From: Kordiimonas gwangyangensis DSM 19435 = JCM 12864 | Lineage (GTDB): Bacteria; Pseudomonadota; Alphaproteobacteria; Sphingomonadales; Kordiimonadaceae | Length of the DNA: 64,000 nt | Direction of reading: 5' to 3' | NCBI RefSeq assembly: GCF_000375545.1 | Contig: NZ_AQXF01000003.1 | Span: forward strand, 390,595-454,594 | Part shown: positions 1-8,536 of the stretch, piece after piece | How positions within the stretch are numbered: the first letter of the stretch is position 1 | How the letters are laid out: every line of letters starts with the position of its first letter | Program-made: the position numbers and the translations under genes | Notes under the pieces: generated by a model | What the model saw: only the letters and a program-made list of their open reading frames with translations | Database searches by the model: none | Told to the model about the DNA's origin: nothing

Positions 1-841
1 CGGCAAATTCGTAAGAGGTCACCAGCCAGTCGGACGGCTCCACCGGCTTCGGCTCGCCAAGCGGCACCAGATAGCCCATCTTCACATCGTTCTCATAGAG
101 GAGCGTACGGCCAAGCGCGACTCCAAGCCCGCCGGTGGCCGCCTGCAGCGCTAGGTCTGTGCGGTCAAACAAGCTGATGGGCTCAATCTTCTGCGTAAAT
201 GCGGGCTCGCTGGCTTTGAATTCGGCCCAGCCGAAAGGAATGGGGTCGGATTCCGTTGTGTGGTCCATCAGGATATCGATCGGTTTTGCCCATGGTTTGG
301 CGAGATCAATGCCGTTTGCCTCAATATAGGCTGGGCTCGCGAGCGGCTGCATGTAGGACCGGCTCAGGCGGATGGTCCTGAGGCCGGGGTAGGGGCCAAG
401 GCCGTAACGAATGCCTACATCAGCGTCGTCACGCGCGAAGTCCACGAGCCGGGTTTGTGCCTGTACGGAGATATCGAGCCCCGCTGTTTTTGCCATCGTC
501 AGCAGCGGCACTATCCACTTCATCGCAAGGCTCGGCGGCACCGATACCCGAATGGTGCTGGACCGCTTTTTAGCCTGTACGCGAAGAAGCGCAGCTTCAA
601 GGTCAGTGATGTTGGCGTGAGCGGCGGCGCACAGAATTTCGCCTGCCGTCGTGAAGGTCAGCGTTCTGGTGGTGCGCTCAAAAAGCTGGACACCGATCAG
701 GTCTTCAATCGCGCGAATGCGGTGGCTTACCGCCGTCTGGTGCACATTCATGAGGTCGGCAGCTTTGGTGAAGCTGCGTGCTTCATGCATGGCAGCAAGA
801 TAGGGCGCAGCCTGCGCCAACTTCAGAAGACGATTATTCAT
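1..841 (-). CDS. LysR-family transcriptional regulator, GcvA-like (3' end cut by window)
   Basis: DNA-binding transcription regulator of the LysR family. The reverse strand reads from ATG at 841 through 280 codons to the window edge without a stop, so roughly the last 20 residues are missing. Residues 5-64 form the winged helix (FTKAADLMNVHQTAVSHRIR, then LFERTTR). The effector domain starts near residue 90 with VSVPPSLAMKWIVPLL and contains GIRYGLGPYPGL, both typical of the GcvA/AmpR-like branch. It is transcribed divergently from the TPR gene at 1020, across a 178-bp gap that should hold both promoters. The ligand and the regulated genes cannot be read from the sequence. Confidence 0.93.
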   Translation of the reverse strand, partial: MNNRLLKLAQAAPYLAAMHEARSFTKAADLMNVHQTAVSHRIRAIEDLIGVQLFERTTRTLTFTTAGEILCAAAHANITDLEAALLRVQAKKRSSTIRVSVPPSLAMKWIVPLLTMAKTAGLDISVQAQTRLVDFARDDADVGIRYGLGPYPGLRTIRLSRSYMQPLASPAYIEANGIDLAKPWAKPIDILMDHTTESDPIPFGWAEFKASEPAFTQKIEPISLFDRTDLALQAATGGLGVALGRTLLYENDVKMGYLVPLGEPKPVEPSDWLVTSYEFA

Positions 842-1019
842 GAATTTCACTCATGTATTTAGCACCTTTTCATAACTTGTTGTACGGCAGATCAGTGCAA
901 AAATAAAGACACACGGCGAGTGGGGTGTGCTCTCCCCCAACTTTATGCATGAAGACACGTCTTAAGCGGACATCTTCACACATCCCGTTCGCCGAACGAC
1001 AGCGAGGACACTTGGAGAT

Positions 1020-1472
1020 ATGAATATGAACAGGATGTATGCCCTTATTGGCATCGGCCTGATCGGCGCCGGATTTACGGCAGCGCAGGCAGACCCCACA
1101 ACTTACCACCTTTCGCAGGACCGCTATATCGCCAGCGGTAACGCAGCCCTTGAGGAAGGGCGGCTTGAGGATGCACTCACCAGCTTCCGCAAGGCGGTGA
1201 AAAAAAACATCACAGCGCGGGAGCGTACGGTAACCCTCAATTCAATCTGCGCGGTGGAAAATATCCTCGGCAACGCCGAAGCCGCCGTTGAAGCCTGCGA
1301 TGCAGCCATCGCTGCTGATGATGGCTACTGGAAAGCCTATGTGAACCGGGGGAACGCTCGCGCGGCGCTCGGTAACCATGAAGGCGCGATTGAAGATTAT
1401 TGCCGGGCCAATGATATCAGCCCGTCACAGGTAAGTGGCACGTTTGAAGCGCGGTGTAACGCACAAAGCTAA
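1020..1472 (+). CDS. exported TPR-repeat protein
   Basis: Small periplasmic protein of 150 residues. A signal peptide covers about residues 1-21 (hydrophobic YALIGIGLIGAGFTAAQA, cleavage before DPTTY). Two tetratricopeptide-like units follow, near 37-63 (GNAALEEGRLEDALTSFRKA) and 108-138 (NRGNARAALGNHEGAIEDY), with a pair of Cys between them (ICAVEN, EACDAA) that could form a disulfide. GGAG sits just upstream of the ATG. A strong intrinsic terminator follows at 1492, so it is probably monocistronic. The TPR fold suggests protein-protein contacts; no specific partner is visible. Confidence 0.85.
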   Translation: MNMNRMYALIGIGLIGAGFTAAQADPTTYHLSQDRYIASGNAALEEGRLEDALTSFRKAVKKNITARERTVTLNSICAVENILGNAEAAVEACDAAIAADDGYWKAYVNRGNARAALGNHEGAIEDYCRANDISPSQVSGTFEARCNAQS

Positions 1473-1491
1473 CCTTCAGACATGCGCTTAT

Positions 1492-1532
1492 GGGCTGGCC
1501 ACCGAACCCCTTGGCCAGCCCATTTTCTTTTT
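1492..1532 (+). terminator. Rho-independent terminator after the TPR gene
   Basis: GGGCTGGCC at 1492-1500 pairs with GGCCAGCCC at 1513-1521 around a 12-nt loop and is followed by ATTTTCTTTTT. It ends the transcript of the TPR gene. It also argues that the next gene starts at 1587 and not at an upstream in-frame ATG at 1482, which would lie before this hairpin. Confidence 0.85.
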
Positions 1533-1586
1533 GGAATTGCCAGCAAACATAGGCGGCGCTACCGTTCCCGCAATGGGGAGGTGCCT

Positions 1587-2741
1587 ATGGGCCGCAAGCT
1601 TTTGACGTATGAGGATTTTCGGCAAGCCGCCAAACGCGCGCTGCCGTCGCCCATGTTCCACTATATTGACGGCGCCGCCGGGGACGAATGGACCCTCAGC
1701 CGGTCCACCGATGTGTTCGATGATTATGAACTGGTGCCCGAATACCTGCGCAACATCGTTGATGTGGACCTGAGCACCAAGGTGCTGGGTGCCGAGATGG
1801 CAGCCCCCATCATCCTCTCCCCTACCGGCATGAACCGGCTTTTTCACCACGAGAAAGAACTGGGGGTCGCCCGCGCGGCGGAGAAGGCGGGGCTGATGTA
1901 CTCACTCTCCACCCTCGGTACCACCAGTATCGAGGAGATTGCGGCGGCGAAAGCCGGCCCCAAGATGTTCCAGATTTACATCCACAAGGACCGTGGCCTG
2001 ACGCTTGAGTTTGTCGAGCGTGCGAAGGCGGCGGGCTATACTTCCCTTTGCCTGACCGTGGATGTGCCGGTGGCCGGCGGGCGGGAGCGGGACGCTCGCA
2101 CCGGCCTGACCATGCCGCCCAAATTCACGCTATCGAGCCTCATGAGCTTTGTTGCGCACCCGAAATGGTCGCTCAATCTACTGCGTTACCCGGATTTCCA
2201 GCTCGCGAACGTGGTGCACCGGCAAGACGGCCTGAAGGACGGTACGCTCGGTGTAATCCAGTATATCAATAGCCAGATTGATGGTGACATCGGCTGGAAT
2301 GACGCGGAAACCATTGCCAAAGCCTGGGGTGGGCCTTTTGCCATCAAGGGTATTCTGTCCGCGGCAGACGCCGTGCGTGCGCGCGATGCGGGTGCCACAG
2401 CGGTGATGATATCGACCCACGGCGGGCGGCAGCTTGACAGCGTGCCAGCCCCCTTGGACTGTATAGCCCCCATGCGCGACGCGGTTGGCAATAGCATGGA
2501 ACTGATCCTCGATGGTGGTGTACGCCGCGCGGTGCATGTGCTGAAGGCACTGGCGCTGGGGGCGGATGCGGTCTCCTTTGGGCGGCCATACCTGTTCGGG
2601 CTGGCATCAGGTGGGGAGAAGGGTGTGTCCCGCGTGCTCGGCCTTCTGCTCCATGCACTGAGGCGCGACTTGCTGCTGCTCGGGTGCCGCAACATCGCTG
2701 ACATTGGCCCCCATCATGTGCGCCGGGTTATGGGCCGGTAA
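1587..2741 (+). CDS. FMN-dependent alpha-hydroxy-acid dehydrogenase (LldD-like)
   Basis: 384-residue TIM-barrel flavoenzyme oxidising an L-2-hydroxy acid (L-lactate, mandelate or similar) to the keto acid. Family landmarks are present: FHYIDGAAGDE near the N-terminus, STLGTTSIEEI, FQIYIHKDRG, LTVDVPVAGGRERDAR, the catalytic histidine H278 in STHGGRQLD (the usual motif is SNHGGRQLD), then the FMN-phosphate segment DGGVRRAVHVLKALALGA and FGRPYLFG. The ATG at 1587 follows GGGGAGG by 6 nt; an upstream in-frame ATG at 1482 would precede a terminator and adds nothing family-like. Length fits bacterial LldD (about 380). The substrate is uncertain because relatives act on lactate, mandelate, glycolate or longer acids. 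Confidence 0.92.
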   Translation: MGRKLLTYEDFRQAAKRALPSPMFHYIDGAAGDEWTLSRSTDVFDDYELVPEYLRNIVDVDLSTKVLGAEMAAPIILSPTGMNRLFHHEKELGVARAAEKAGLMYSLSTLGTTSIEEIAAAKAGPKMFQIYIHKDRGLTLEFVERAKAAGYTSLCLTVDVPVAGGRERDARTGLTMPPKFTLSSLMSFVAHPKWSLNLLRYPDFQLANVVHRQDGLKDGTLGVIQYINSQIDGDIGWNDAETIAKAWGGPFAIKGILSAADAVRARDAGATAVMISTHGGRQLDSVPAPLDCIAPMRDAVGNSMELILDGGVRRAVHVLKALALGADAVSFGRPYLFGLASGGEKGVSRVLGLLLHALRRDLLLLGCRNIADIGPHHVRRVMGR

Positions 2742-2807
2742 AGGGCGCTAGGGAAATTGGGCGCTTTTCTGCTATAGTCGCCGCAGAACAAACTGGAGAG
2801 TACAGAC

Positions 2808-3491
2808 GTGTCTATCGCCAAACCCATCCGCGACTATAGCCCGACAGAAGAAGCCTGGCATGCCATCACCCACGGTGTGGCTGCGGTTCTTGCGGCTGTT
2901 GGCCTTGTTTTCCTGATCCTGAAAGCGGCGGAAATTGGCGGTGTCAGTGTCATGGCGGCAGCGCTTCTATATGGCGGCTGCATGGTGGTCATGTATGTCT
3001 GCTCCACACTTTATCACAGCTTTTTCCGCTCACGCTTCACGCCGTTTCTGAAGATGCTTGACCATAGCTCCATCTATTTCAAGATCGCGGGTGCCTACAC
3101 ACCCTTTGCCCTTATCACTTTGCCCACAACAGCGGGCATCTGGGTGATGATTGGGGCGTGGGGCGCTGCCATACTCGGCACTGCGCTCAAGTTTCGGGGT
3201 TTTATCAAAAAGTCCGCACGCAAGTTCAGCCCTGTTTCCCTGCTGCTATACCTCGGTATGGGGTGGGCTGGTGTGCTGATGATTGGCGAGTTGATGGACC
3301 GGCTGCCGACAGCCGCCATCTGGTGGCTGATCGCCGGTGGTCTTTGTTACACCGTTGGCGCGCTTTTTTATGCGCTCAAGCGTGTGCCGTATACGCACAC
3401 CATCTGGCACGTGTTTGTCATGGCCGGCAGCGCGTGCCACTTCATCACCATCTATGTTTATGTCATGCAGCCGGGGAGCGCGCTCAGCTAG
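2808..3491 (+). CDS. HlyIII/TrhA-family (PAQR-like) membrane protein
   Basis: 227-residue seven-helix inner-membrane protein of the haemolysin III family. It opens with the family motif around EEAWHAITHGVAAVLAAVGL and carries the conserved metal-site-like residues in CSTLYHSF, LDHSSIYFKIAGAYTPF and HTIWHVFVMAGSACHF. The start is GTG at 2808 with GGAGAG 8 nt upstream. Despite the family name these proteins are generally housekeeping membrane proteins linked to membrane homeostasis, not secreted toxins. The amidohydrolase gene starts only 31 bp downstream, so the two may be co-transcribed. Confidence 0.92.
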   Translation: MSIAKPIRDYSPTEEAWHAITHGVAAVLAAVGLVFLILKAAEIGGVSVMAAALLYGGCMVVMYVCSTLYHSFFRSRFTPFLKMLDHSSIYFKIAGAYTPFALITLPTTAGIWVMIGAWGAAILGTALKFRGFIKKSARKFSPVSLLLYLGMGWAGVLMIGELMDRLPTAAIWWLIAGGLCYTVGALFYALKRVPYTHTIWHVFVMAGSACHFITIYVYVMQPGSALS

Positions 3492-3522
3492 GCATGGCAT
3501 TTGTCCGGGGGGACCATTGCAC

Positions 3523-5214
3523 ATGAAACCGCTCTTTCGCCGTCTGGCGACCGCCACTCTCTTTGCCACAGCCCTGTCAGCCGCCAGCTTCGCTGCTGAG
3601 GTCGCCGATCAGGTCTATACCGGCGGCAAAATCTGGACCGGGCGCAGCGATGCGGTCGACGCCGAAGCCATTGCCGTCAAAGGCGACCGCATCCTTGCGG
3701 TGGGCCGCGCGGAAGACATGGCGGCCCATATGGGTCCCGATACGGAAACCATCCTACTGAATGGCAGGTTCCTCATGCCCGGCATGATGGACAACCATGT
3801 GCATTTTGAAATGGGCTCGGTTGGGCTTGCGCAAGTGCAACTCCGCGACGCCGCCACACCGCAAGAGTTCGCCCGCCGTATCGGCGAGGCCGCAAAAGCC
3901 GCGTCTGAGGGCGCATGGATTGTCGAGGGTTCATGGGACCACGAGCTATGGGGCGGTGAACTGCCGGACCGTGCGTGGGTTGATGAGCTTACAGGCGACG
4001 TGCCGGTCGCTGTTTCCCGCCTTGATGGGCATATGATCCTCGCCAACACCGCCGCGCTTGAGCTTGCGGACATCGATGCTGATACGCCGGACCCCGAGGG
4101 CGGCGTGATCGTACGCGATGAGGCTGGCCGCGCCACCGGTGTGCTGAAGGACAATGCGGCCAACCTTGTGTTTGCAGTTATTCCCCCGCTTTCCGATGCC
4201 GCGATGGAGGAAGCATTCCTGCGCGGTATGCGCCACGCGGTCGAGAACGGCGTCACACAGGTGCATGATATGGGTTACAACTGGCGTTCACTCGAGACAT
4301 TCCAGCGCCTGCGCGCGAAGGGTGAGATGTCCATCCGCGTCTATTCCTTCACCCCGCTTGCGGAGTGGGAGCGCATGGCCGCCTATGTGAAGGAAAATGG
4401 CCGGGGCGATGACTGGCTGCGCTGGGGTGCGCTCAAGGGGTTTGTCGACGGCTCACTCGGCTCCACCACGGCGTGGTTCTACGAGCCCTATACGGACGAG
4501 CCAGATACTAGCGGTTTCCCGGTCGCCGACCTTCCAGAACTGGAGGCGGACGTGCTGGGCGCCGCTGAGGCGGGCCTGCATGTCACCGTGCATGCCATCG
4601 GCTATCAGGCCAATGACAAGCTTCTTGATATTTTTGAACGCGTTGAGGGCAAGGTCGCGCGCGAGGACTTGCGCTTCCGTATCGAACACGCCCAGCACCT
4701 GACCGCTGCCGCGATTGAGCGTTTTGATGACCTTGGCGTGATCGCCTCCATGCACCCCTATCACCTGATTGATGATGGCCGCTGGGCGGAGAAACGCATC
4801 GGCAAGGCGCGACTGAAGGGCACCTATGCACTTGGCTCTGTCATGAAAGCGGGGGCGCATGTCACCTTCGGGTCTGACTGGTCGGTCGCGCCGCTCAAGC
4901 CACTTCTTGGCATTTATGCCGCCGTCACCCGCCGCACGCTTGACGGCAAGAATCCGGACGGTTGGATCGCGGATGAAAAGGTATCGGTTGTGCAGGCCCT
5001 CAAGGCCTACACGGCGGAGAATGCCTTTGCAGGCTATCAGGAAGACAGGCTAGGTATCCTCAAGCCCGGTTACCTCGCGGACTTTGTTGTGCTTGCATAT
5101 GATCCTTTTGAGATGAAGGCGGAAAAGCTGGATCAGAACAAGGTACTGCGCACAGTGGTGGGCGGTAAAACCATGTATGAGTTGCCGCCGCGTCAGGCAG
5201 TCAAGCAGCCGTGA
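3523..5214 (+). CDS. exported amidohydrolase, YtcJ/amidohydrolase-3 family
   Basis: 563-residue metal-dependent hydrolase with a Sec signal peptide (RRLATATLFATALSAASFAAE; cleavage near residue 26), so it acts in the periplasm. The metal site is visible: HxH in GMMDNHVHFE, His in HVTVHAIGYQAND, RIEHAQHL, and the catalytic Asp in FGSDWSVAPL. The C-terminus ends with the typical small beta-sandwich segment (GYLADFVVL, VLRTVVGGKTMYE). ATG at 3523 is chosen because it begins the signal peptide; upstream in-frame codons overlap the HlyIII gene. YtcJ-like enzymes hydrolyse varied amides or esters, so the substrate is open. Confidence 0.9.
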   Translation: MKPLFRRLATATLFATALSAASFAAEVADQVYTGGKIWTGRSDAVDAEAIAVKGDRILAVGRAEDMAAHMGPDTETILLNGRFLMPGMMDNHVHFEMGSVGLAQVQLRDAATPQEFARRIGEAAKAASEGAWIVEGSWDHELWGGELPDRAWVDELTGDVPVAVSRLDGHMILANTAALELADIDADTPDPEGGVIVRDEAGRATGVLKDNAANLVFAVIPPLSDAAMEEAFLRGMRHAVENGVTQVHDMGYNWRSLETFQRLRAKGEMSIRVYSFTPLAEWERMAAYVKENGRGDDWLRWGALKGFVDGSLGSTTAWFYEPYTDEPDTSGFPVADLPELEADVLGAAEAGLHVTVHAIGYQANDKLLDIFERVEGKVAREDLRFRIEHAQHLTAAAIERFDDLGVIASMHPYHLIDDGRWAEKRIGKARLKGTYALGSVMKAGAHVTFGSDWSVAPLKPLLGIYAAVTRRTLDGKNPDGWIADEKVSVVQALKAYTAENAFAGYQEDRLGILKPGYLADFVVLAYDPFEMKAEKLDQNKVLRTVVGGKTMYELPPRQAVKQP

Positions 5215-5315
5215 TTTTCCAAATTCAGGCGGGAATGTTATAGTTCCCGCTCAATCCATCCTCATACCTCCATGCCCATATGAGGACAGCTTCGCTGTGA
5301 CCAAAGGAGGTTTCG

Positions 5316-5786
5316 ATGACCATTGCCCCCATGCTGCAACGCCATATGGATAGCTGCGGCATTCCCTATGACCTGATGCCCCATGAGCGCGAAGTGGTGG
5401 CAACCCGCATTGCCCAAGCCGCGCACATCTCAGGCAACAGCTTCGCCAAAGGCGTGCTGCTGAAATCCGATTCCGGCTACCTTGTCGCTGTCGTGCCAGC
5501 AAACAGGCGGGTGGACCTTGCTGAGCTCAGCCACATGCGGCAGGAACGCCTTGGCCTCGCCAGCGAAGACGAGGCGCGGGAGATATTCGCAGACTGTGAC
5601 CCCGGTGCGGTGCCCGCGTGCGCCGAAGCCTATGGCATCCCCATGATTATCGACAGCAACCTGACAGACTATGACGAGATCTATATGGAAGCTGGTGACC
5701 ACAGGAGTCTTGTGCATCTGGCGCGGCGGGATTTCGCCCGGCTCACCGCCAAGGCCGAGCTGGCGTCCATTTCCCGGCCACACTAA
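5316..5786 (+). CDS. YbaK/ProX-type aminoacyl-tRNA deacylase domain protein
   Basis: 156-residue protein of the YbaK/aminoacyl-tRNA synthetase-associated family, which clears mischarged tRNAs in trans. Visible features are the N-terminal segment ending HEREVVATRIAQAAHISG, the conserved lysine segment FAKGVLLKSDSGYLVAVVPANRRVDL, and FADCDPGAVPACAEAYGIPM followed by a D/E-rich loop and a GDHRSLVHL segment. AAAGGAGG sits 6 nt before the ATG, a near-perfect Shine-Dalgarno. It is convergent with the lipoprotein gene downstream across a shared hairpin. Which amino acid is hydrolysed cannot be told from sequence alone. Confidence 0.85.
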   Translation: MTIAPMLQRHMDSCGIPYDLMPHEREVVATRIAQAAHISGNSFAKGVLLKSDSGYLVAVVPANRRVDLAELSHMRQERLGLASEDEAREIFADCDPGAVPACAEAYGIPMIIDSNLTDYDEIYMEAGDHRSLVHLARRDFARLTAKAELASISRPH

Positions 5787-5793
5787 ACACGGT

Positions 5794-5829
5794 TAAGCGC
5801 GGCAGGTATATCAGCGCCTGCCGCGCTTA
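5794..5829. terminator. 12-bp perfect inverted repeat between convergent genes
   Basis: TAAGCGCGGCAG (5794-5805) and CTGCCGCGCTTA (5818-5829) form a perfect 12-bp stem with a 12-nt loop, between the ends of the YbaK gene and the BTLCP gene, overlapping the latter's stop codon. It lacks a clear T-run on either strand, so it is either a bidirectional terminator of the weak-tail type or an mRNA 3'-end stabiliser. Confidence 0.55.
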
Positions 5830-6410
5830 CGAATGGCAGCCGTTGCGGTCTGGATGCTTTCATCGTCAAACACTTCCCACGTGGTGCTGCCGGCAATTTC
5901 GCGCATGCGCCACTGGTAGGGAAGGGATTCCCATGTGCGACAGGTTGGGAAGCGAATATCGCACACAAAGGTGCCCGCCGTTGTCTCCACTGACAGGACG
6001 GCATGATACTGACCTTCTTCCGTGTAGGCTGTGGCAATACGGAATGCGGCGGAAAATGCCGGGTACATCTGGCGCAGGCGGTGGCGGAAGGTGAGCGCAA
6101 AATCCTCACAGTCGCCGGGCCCGGCTTCATCAAGGCGCTGCCAAACGTCGCTGCCAGGGGCTTCCTCGGTTGGTTCAATAATCTGGCGCAGCTCAAAATC
6201 GATGCGGCCAAGCGCGTGTTTGAAGGTGGGGTTACTCGGCACCGTGCAGTCGGCCGGGTTTTCAGCGCAGTAAAGCTCAAAGGCTTTCGGGCCGGGCACA
6301 CGTTCCCCTTGTGGCATAGGGCCAGACAGCGGCCACGGGCCAGCGCCTTCAGCGCCCATGCAGGCAGACAGGGTAAAAGCGAGAAAAAGATATTTAAATG
6401 TAGCAATCAC
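5811..6410 (-). CDS. transglutaminase-like cysteine peptidase (BTLCP) lipoprotein
   Basis: 200-residue predicted lipoprotein. The GTG at 6410 follows GGGAG by about 9 nt and opens a lipoprotein signal peptide with lipobox LSAC (Cys17). The body fits the bacterial transglutaminase-like cysteine proteinase family: Cys101 in GPGDCEDFAL, His136 in QYHAVLSVET and Asp151 in FVCDIRFP give the expected Cys-His-Asp triad. In other bacteria some relatives (LapG type) clip adhesins and sit beside c-di-GMP effectors; here no LapD/adhesin neighbour is seen, so the substrate is unknown. An in-frame extension upstream of the GTG has no signal-like features and is not used. Confidence 0.85.
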   Translation of the reverse strand: MIATFKYLFLAFTLSACMGAEGAGPWPLSGPMPQGERVPGPKAFELYCAENPADCTVPSNPTFKHALGRIDFELRQIIEPTEEAPGSDVWQRLDEAGPGDCEDFALTFRHRLRQMYPAFSAAFRIATAYTEEGQYHAVLSVETTAGTFVCDIRFPTCRTWESLPYQWRMREIAGSTTWEVFDDESIQTATAAIRKRGRR

Positions 6411-6838
6411 GGCATCAACTCCCGTTCCAAACACCGCAATACAACCGGTGCGATAAAACATGTTTCTGCCTGATGGGATTTGCGTCTCCGGCTGAAGCCG
6501 AAACCTTCTCCTTTCCTCGCATGACGGATCCAGAAAACCCGTCACTGCCTTCGCGTGGAAAGAATCGCGAAAATCTGGATGCAATCTTTTGTGCGGAGGG
6601 CCTTAACAAGGTTTTAAAGGCCATTTTTTATGATAAATCGCTGAAATATTTAGGCGTTTTGGGTAAAACTCACTTCAAATTGACATAAATACCCACACAA
6701 ATTTGAGTTGAGTTTTCGGGGTTATTTTGTTTTATATTTCAAAGGGTTAAAAAGTTGTATTCCCGATATGGGTCACTTTTTGATGCTTTTCAGGGGGGCG
6801 GATTTGGCTGTGGCGTGTTTCAAAACCGGGAAAATGAC
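6411..6838. other. 428-bp intergenic region with AT-rich core
   Basis: Divergent promoter region between the BTLCP lipoprotein and the TrmB-like gene. The part from about 6600 to 6760 is clearly AT-richer than its surroundings and includes runs such as TTTTGTTTTATATTTC. An imperfect inverted repeat is formed by CTCACTTCAAATT (near 6670) and AAATTTGAGTTGAG (near 6699). I see no convincing coding sequence; short open frames here lack ribosome binding sites and family features. Confidence 0.5.
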
Positions 6839-7522
6839 GTGAAAGCGAACTCAAAAAAAATTTTCACCAACCAGGATGGTGTGCACCCAAATCTGGAAAA
6901 AACGGTCCGGCGGCATCTGGATAACCCGTTCTTGAAGCCGGTGAGTGAGCACACCCAGGCTGCTTTTGATTCTGCCTGTGCATTCCTTGGCGCAAGCGGT
7001 CGCCCGCTTATTCTCGATTCATGCTGCGGGGTTGGGGACAGTAGCCGAGCCCTCGCGCGCCAGTTCCCGGACTATTGCATCATTGGCGTCGACAAGTCCG
7101 AAAGCCGCATCACGCGGGAGCGGGAGGGCGGTGAGCCTGAGAACCTGTTCCTCGTGCGGGCAGACCTGAATGATTTTTTTCGCCTCGCGCATCAGGGGCA
7201 TTGGCGGCCGGAACGGCATTATATTCTCTATCCCAATCCATGGCCGAAGTCCGAGCACCTCAAGCGCCGCTGGCACGGGGCACCGGTGTTCCGCGATATC
7301 GTGGCCCTCGGTGGGCGGTTGGAGCTTCGCTCGAACTGGAAACTGTATCTGGAGGAGTTTGCGGCGGCCCTTGCGCTTGCGGGGCATGAGGGGACGCTTA
7401 CCGCCTATGAAGCGGCGGACCCCATCACACCGTTTGAAGCCAAGTATAAGGCTAGCGGCCAGCCGCTCTGGCAGCTCGTGGCCGAACTTGGCCGAGCACC
7501 GGCGGTTTGCGGCGGAAGTTGA
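6839..7522 (+). CDS. TrmB-like SAM-dependent methyltransferase (tRNA m7G46 type)
   Basis: 227-residue class I methyltransferase. Motif I is LDSCCGVGDSS, followed by the acidic-loop segment GVDKSESRI and then the TrmB hallmark YPNPWPKSEHLKRRWHG, which is the tRNA (guanine-46-N7) methyltransferase signature. It begins IFTNQDGVHPNLEKTVRRHL, as in divergent TrmB-like proteins, so I chose the GTG at 6839; an in-frame TTG at 6755 with AAGGG upstream is an alternative that would add 28 atypical residues. Its 3' end overlaps the convergent EamA gene by 71 bp. It may be a second, atypical TrmB paralogue. Confidence 0.8.
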   Translation: MKANSKKIFTNQDGVHPNLEKTVRRHLDNPFLKPVSEHTQAAFDSACAFLGASGRPLILDSCCGVGDSSRALARQFPDYCIIGVDKSESRITREREGGEPENLFLVRADLNDFFRLAHQGHWRPERHYILYPNPWPKSEHLKRRWHGAPVFRDIVALGGRLELRSNWKLYLEEFAAALALAGHEGTLTAYEAADPITPFEAKYKASGQPLWQLVAELGRAPAVCGGS

Positions 7523-8420
7523 ACGCTACCATCGCTACGAGCGTGAGCACAACACCGGCCCAGCCAACCATGTTGACAGACGCAAACAGCACCGTATCCG
7601 GCCACAGGCGGCTGCCCACATAACTCGCGACAATAGTTGCAAGCGGCGTGATGGCAATGACCGAGCTGATGTGTGTGGTCGGCCAGTATTTCAGGCTTTC
7701 CGAGAAGGCGTTATAGGCCACCAGTGTGTTGAAGGCACAGAACATCAGGATGCCCCAGTCGGCCCCGGTGAGCGCTTTGAAGCTCTCCAGTTCGGCTTTC
7801 GGAAACAGGCAGAAGACCGCGGCGATATAGATGAACAGCAGGATGTTCATGGCAGACAGCCGGTCCGCCAGCAGCTTTTGCAGCATGGCATAAAGCGCCC
7901 AGATGAAGGACGCGACCACGGCAAGGATAGCGCCGATGATGAAATTGGTCTCCCCCATCTCGAAGTTGCCGATGGCGGAGTTGAAGAACATGCCAAGTCC
8001 GACAAAAAGTGCCACAAAACACAGGCCCTGCAGTTTTGTCAGCTTCTCCTTGAAGAAGATGATGCCGCCGAGCGCCATGAAAAGTGGTGTGGTTTGCGAG
8101 AATACCTGCATGGCCGATGGGTCAATATAGGTGAGGCCATAGATATACAGCAGATAATCGCCGATCAGGAAGATGGCGGCGAGGATTAGCCAGCCCCAGT
8201 CCCTGAGGCTAAGGCGGGTGAATTCACCAAGCCGACCTTTCCAGCCCTGATAGGCTGTGCACACGATTGCGGCTACCAGAAAACGGAACCAGGTGATGGT
8301 GGTGCCGTCCTGTTCCGAAAGCGCAAACACCAGCGCAACCGGCAGGATGCCCCAGAAGATAACAGTGGTGGAAACGAGGATCAGGCCTTTGAGGAAGGCG
8401 CCCGGCGGATAGTCATGCAT
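7452..8420 (-). CDS. EamA/DMT-family transporter
   Basis: 322-residue inner-membrane protein with about ten transmembrane helices arranged as two EamA repeats. The first includes VSTTVIFWGILPVALVFAL and IDPSAMQVFSQTTPLFMAL, the second IIGAILAVVASFIWALYAML and ISSVIAITPLATIVASYV. Members of the drug/metabolite transporter superfamily export metabolites or amino acids; the substrate is unknown. The basic tail (FRRKPPVL to RPRAARAAGR) lies in the stretch that overlaps the convergent methyltransferase gene, so it may be a read-on extension. Confidence 0.9.
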   Translation of the reverse strand: MHDYPPGAFLKGLILVSTTVIFWGILPVALVFALSEQDGTTITWFRFLVAAIVCTAYQGWKGRLGEFTRLSLRDWGWLILAAIFLIGDYLLYIYGLTYIDPSAMQVFSQTTPLFMALGGIIFFKEKLTKLQGLCFVALFVGLGMFFNSAIGNFEMGETNFIIGAILAVVASFIWALYAMLQKLLADRLSAMNILLFIYIAAVFCLFPKAELESFKALTGADWGILMFCAFNTLVAYNAFSESLKYWPTTHISSVIAITPLATIVASYVGSRLWPDTVLFASVNMVGWAGVVLTLVAMVAFNFRRKPPVLGQVRPRAARAAGR

Positions 8421-8496
8421 GTTGGGCCTCGCATGGTGAGAAAATCGGCGGTCCGCCAGTTGATATGTTTTGCTGACTTTCTCTTAGGCGGGGCAG

Positions 8497-8516
8497 GGGC
8501 GGCCGTCAAGCCGCCC
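8497..8516 (-). terminator. GC-rich hairpin downstream of tdh
   Basis: GGGCGGC (8497-8503) and GCCGCCC (8510-8516) pair around a 6-nt loop 20 bp past the tdh stop. There is no T-run on the minus strand, so termination is only suggested by position. Confidence 0.35.
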
Positions 8517-8536
8517 ATGGTTTAGTTTTTCGCTGC

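Noticed and set aside
1482-1586. Upstream start for the hydroxy-acid dehydrogenase
   Set aside because: It lies before and within the terminator of the TPR gene and adds residues unlike the family.
2808-3491. HlyIII protein as a secreted haemolysin
   Set aside because: It is a seven-helix integral membrane protein of the housekeeping PAQR-like family.
7170-8189. 339-codon plus-strand frame across the methyltransferase end and EamA gene
   Set aside because: Crosses two well-supported genes in wrong frames and shows no domain.
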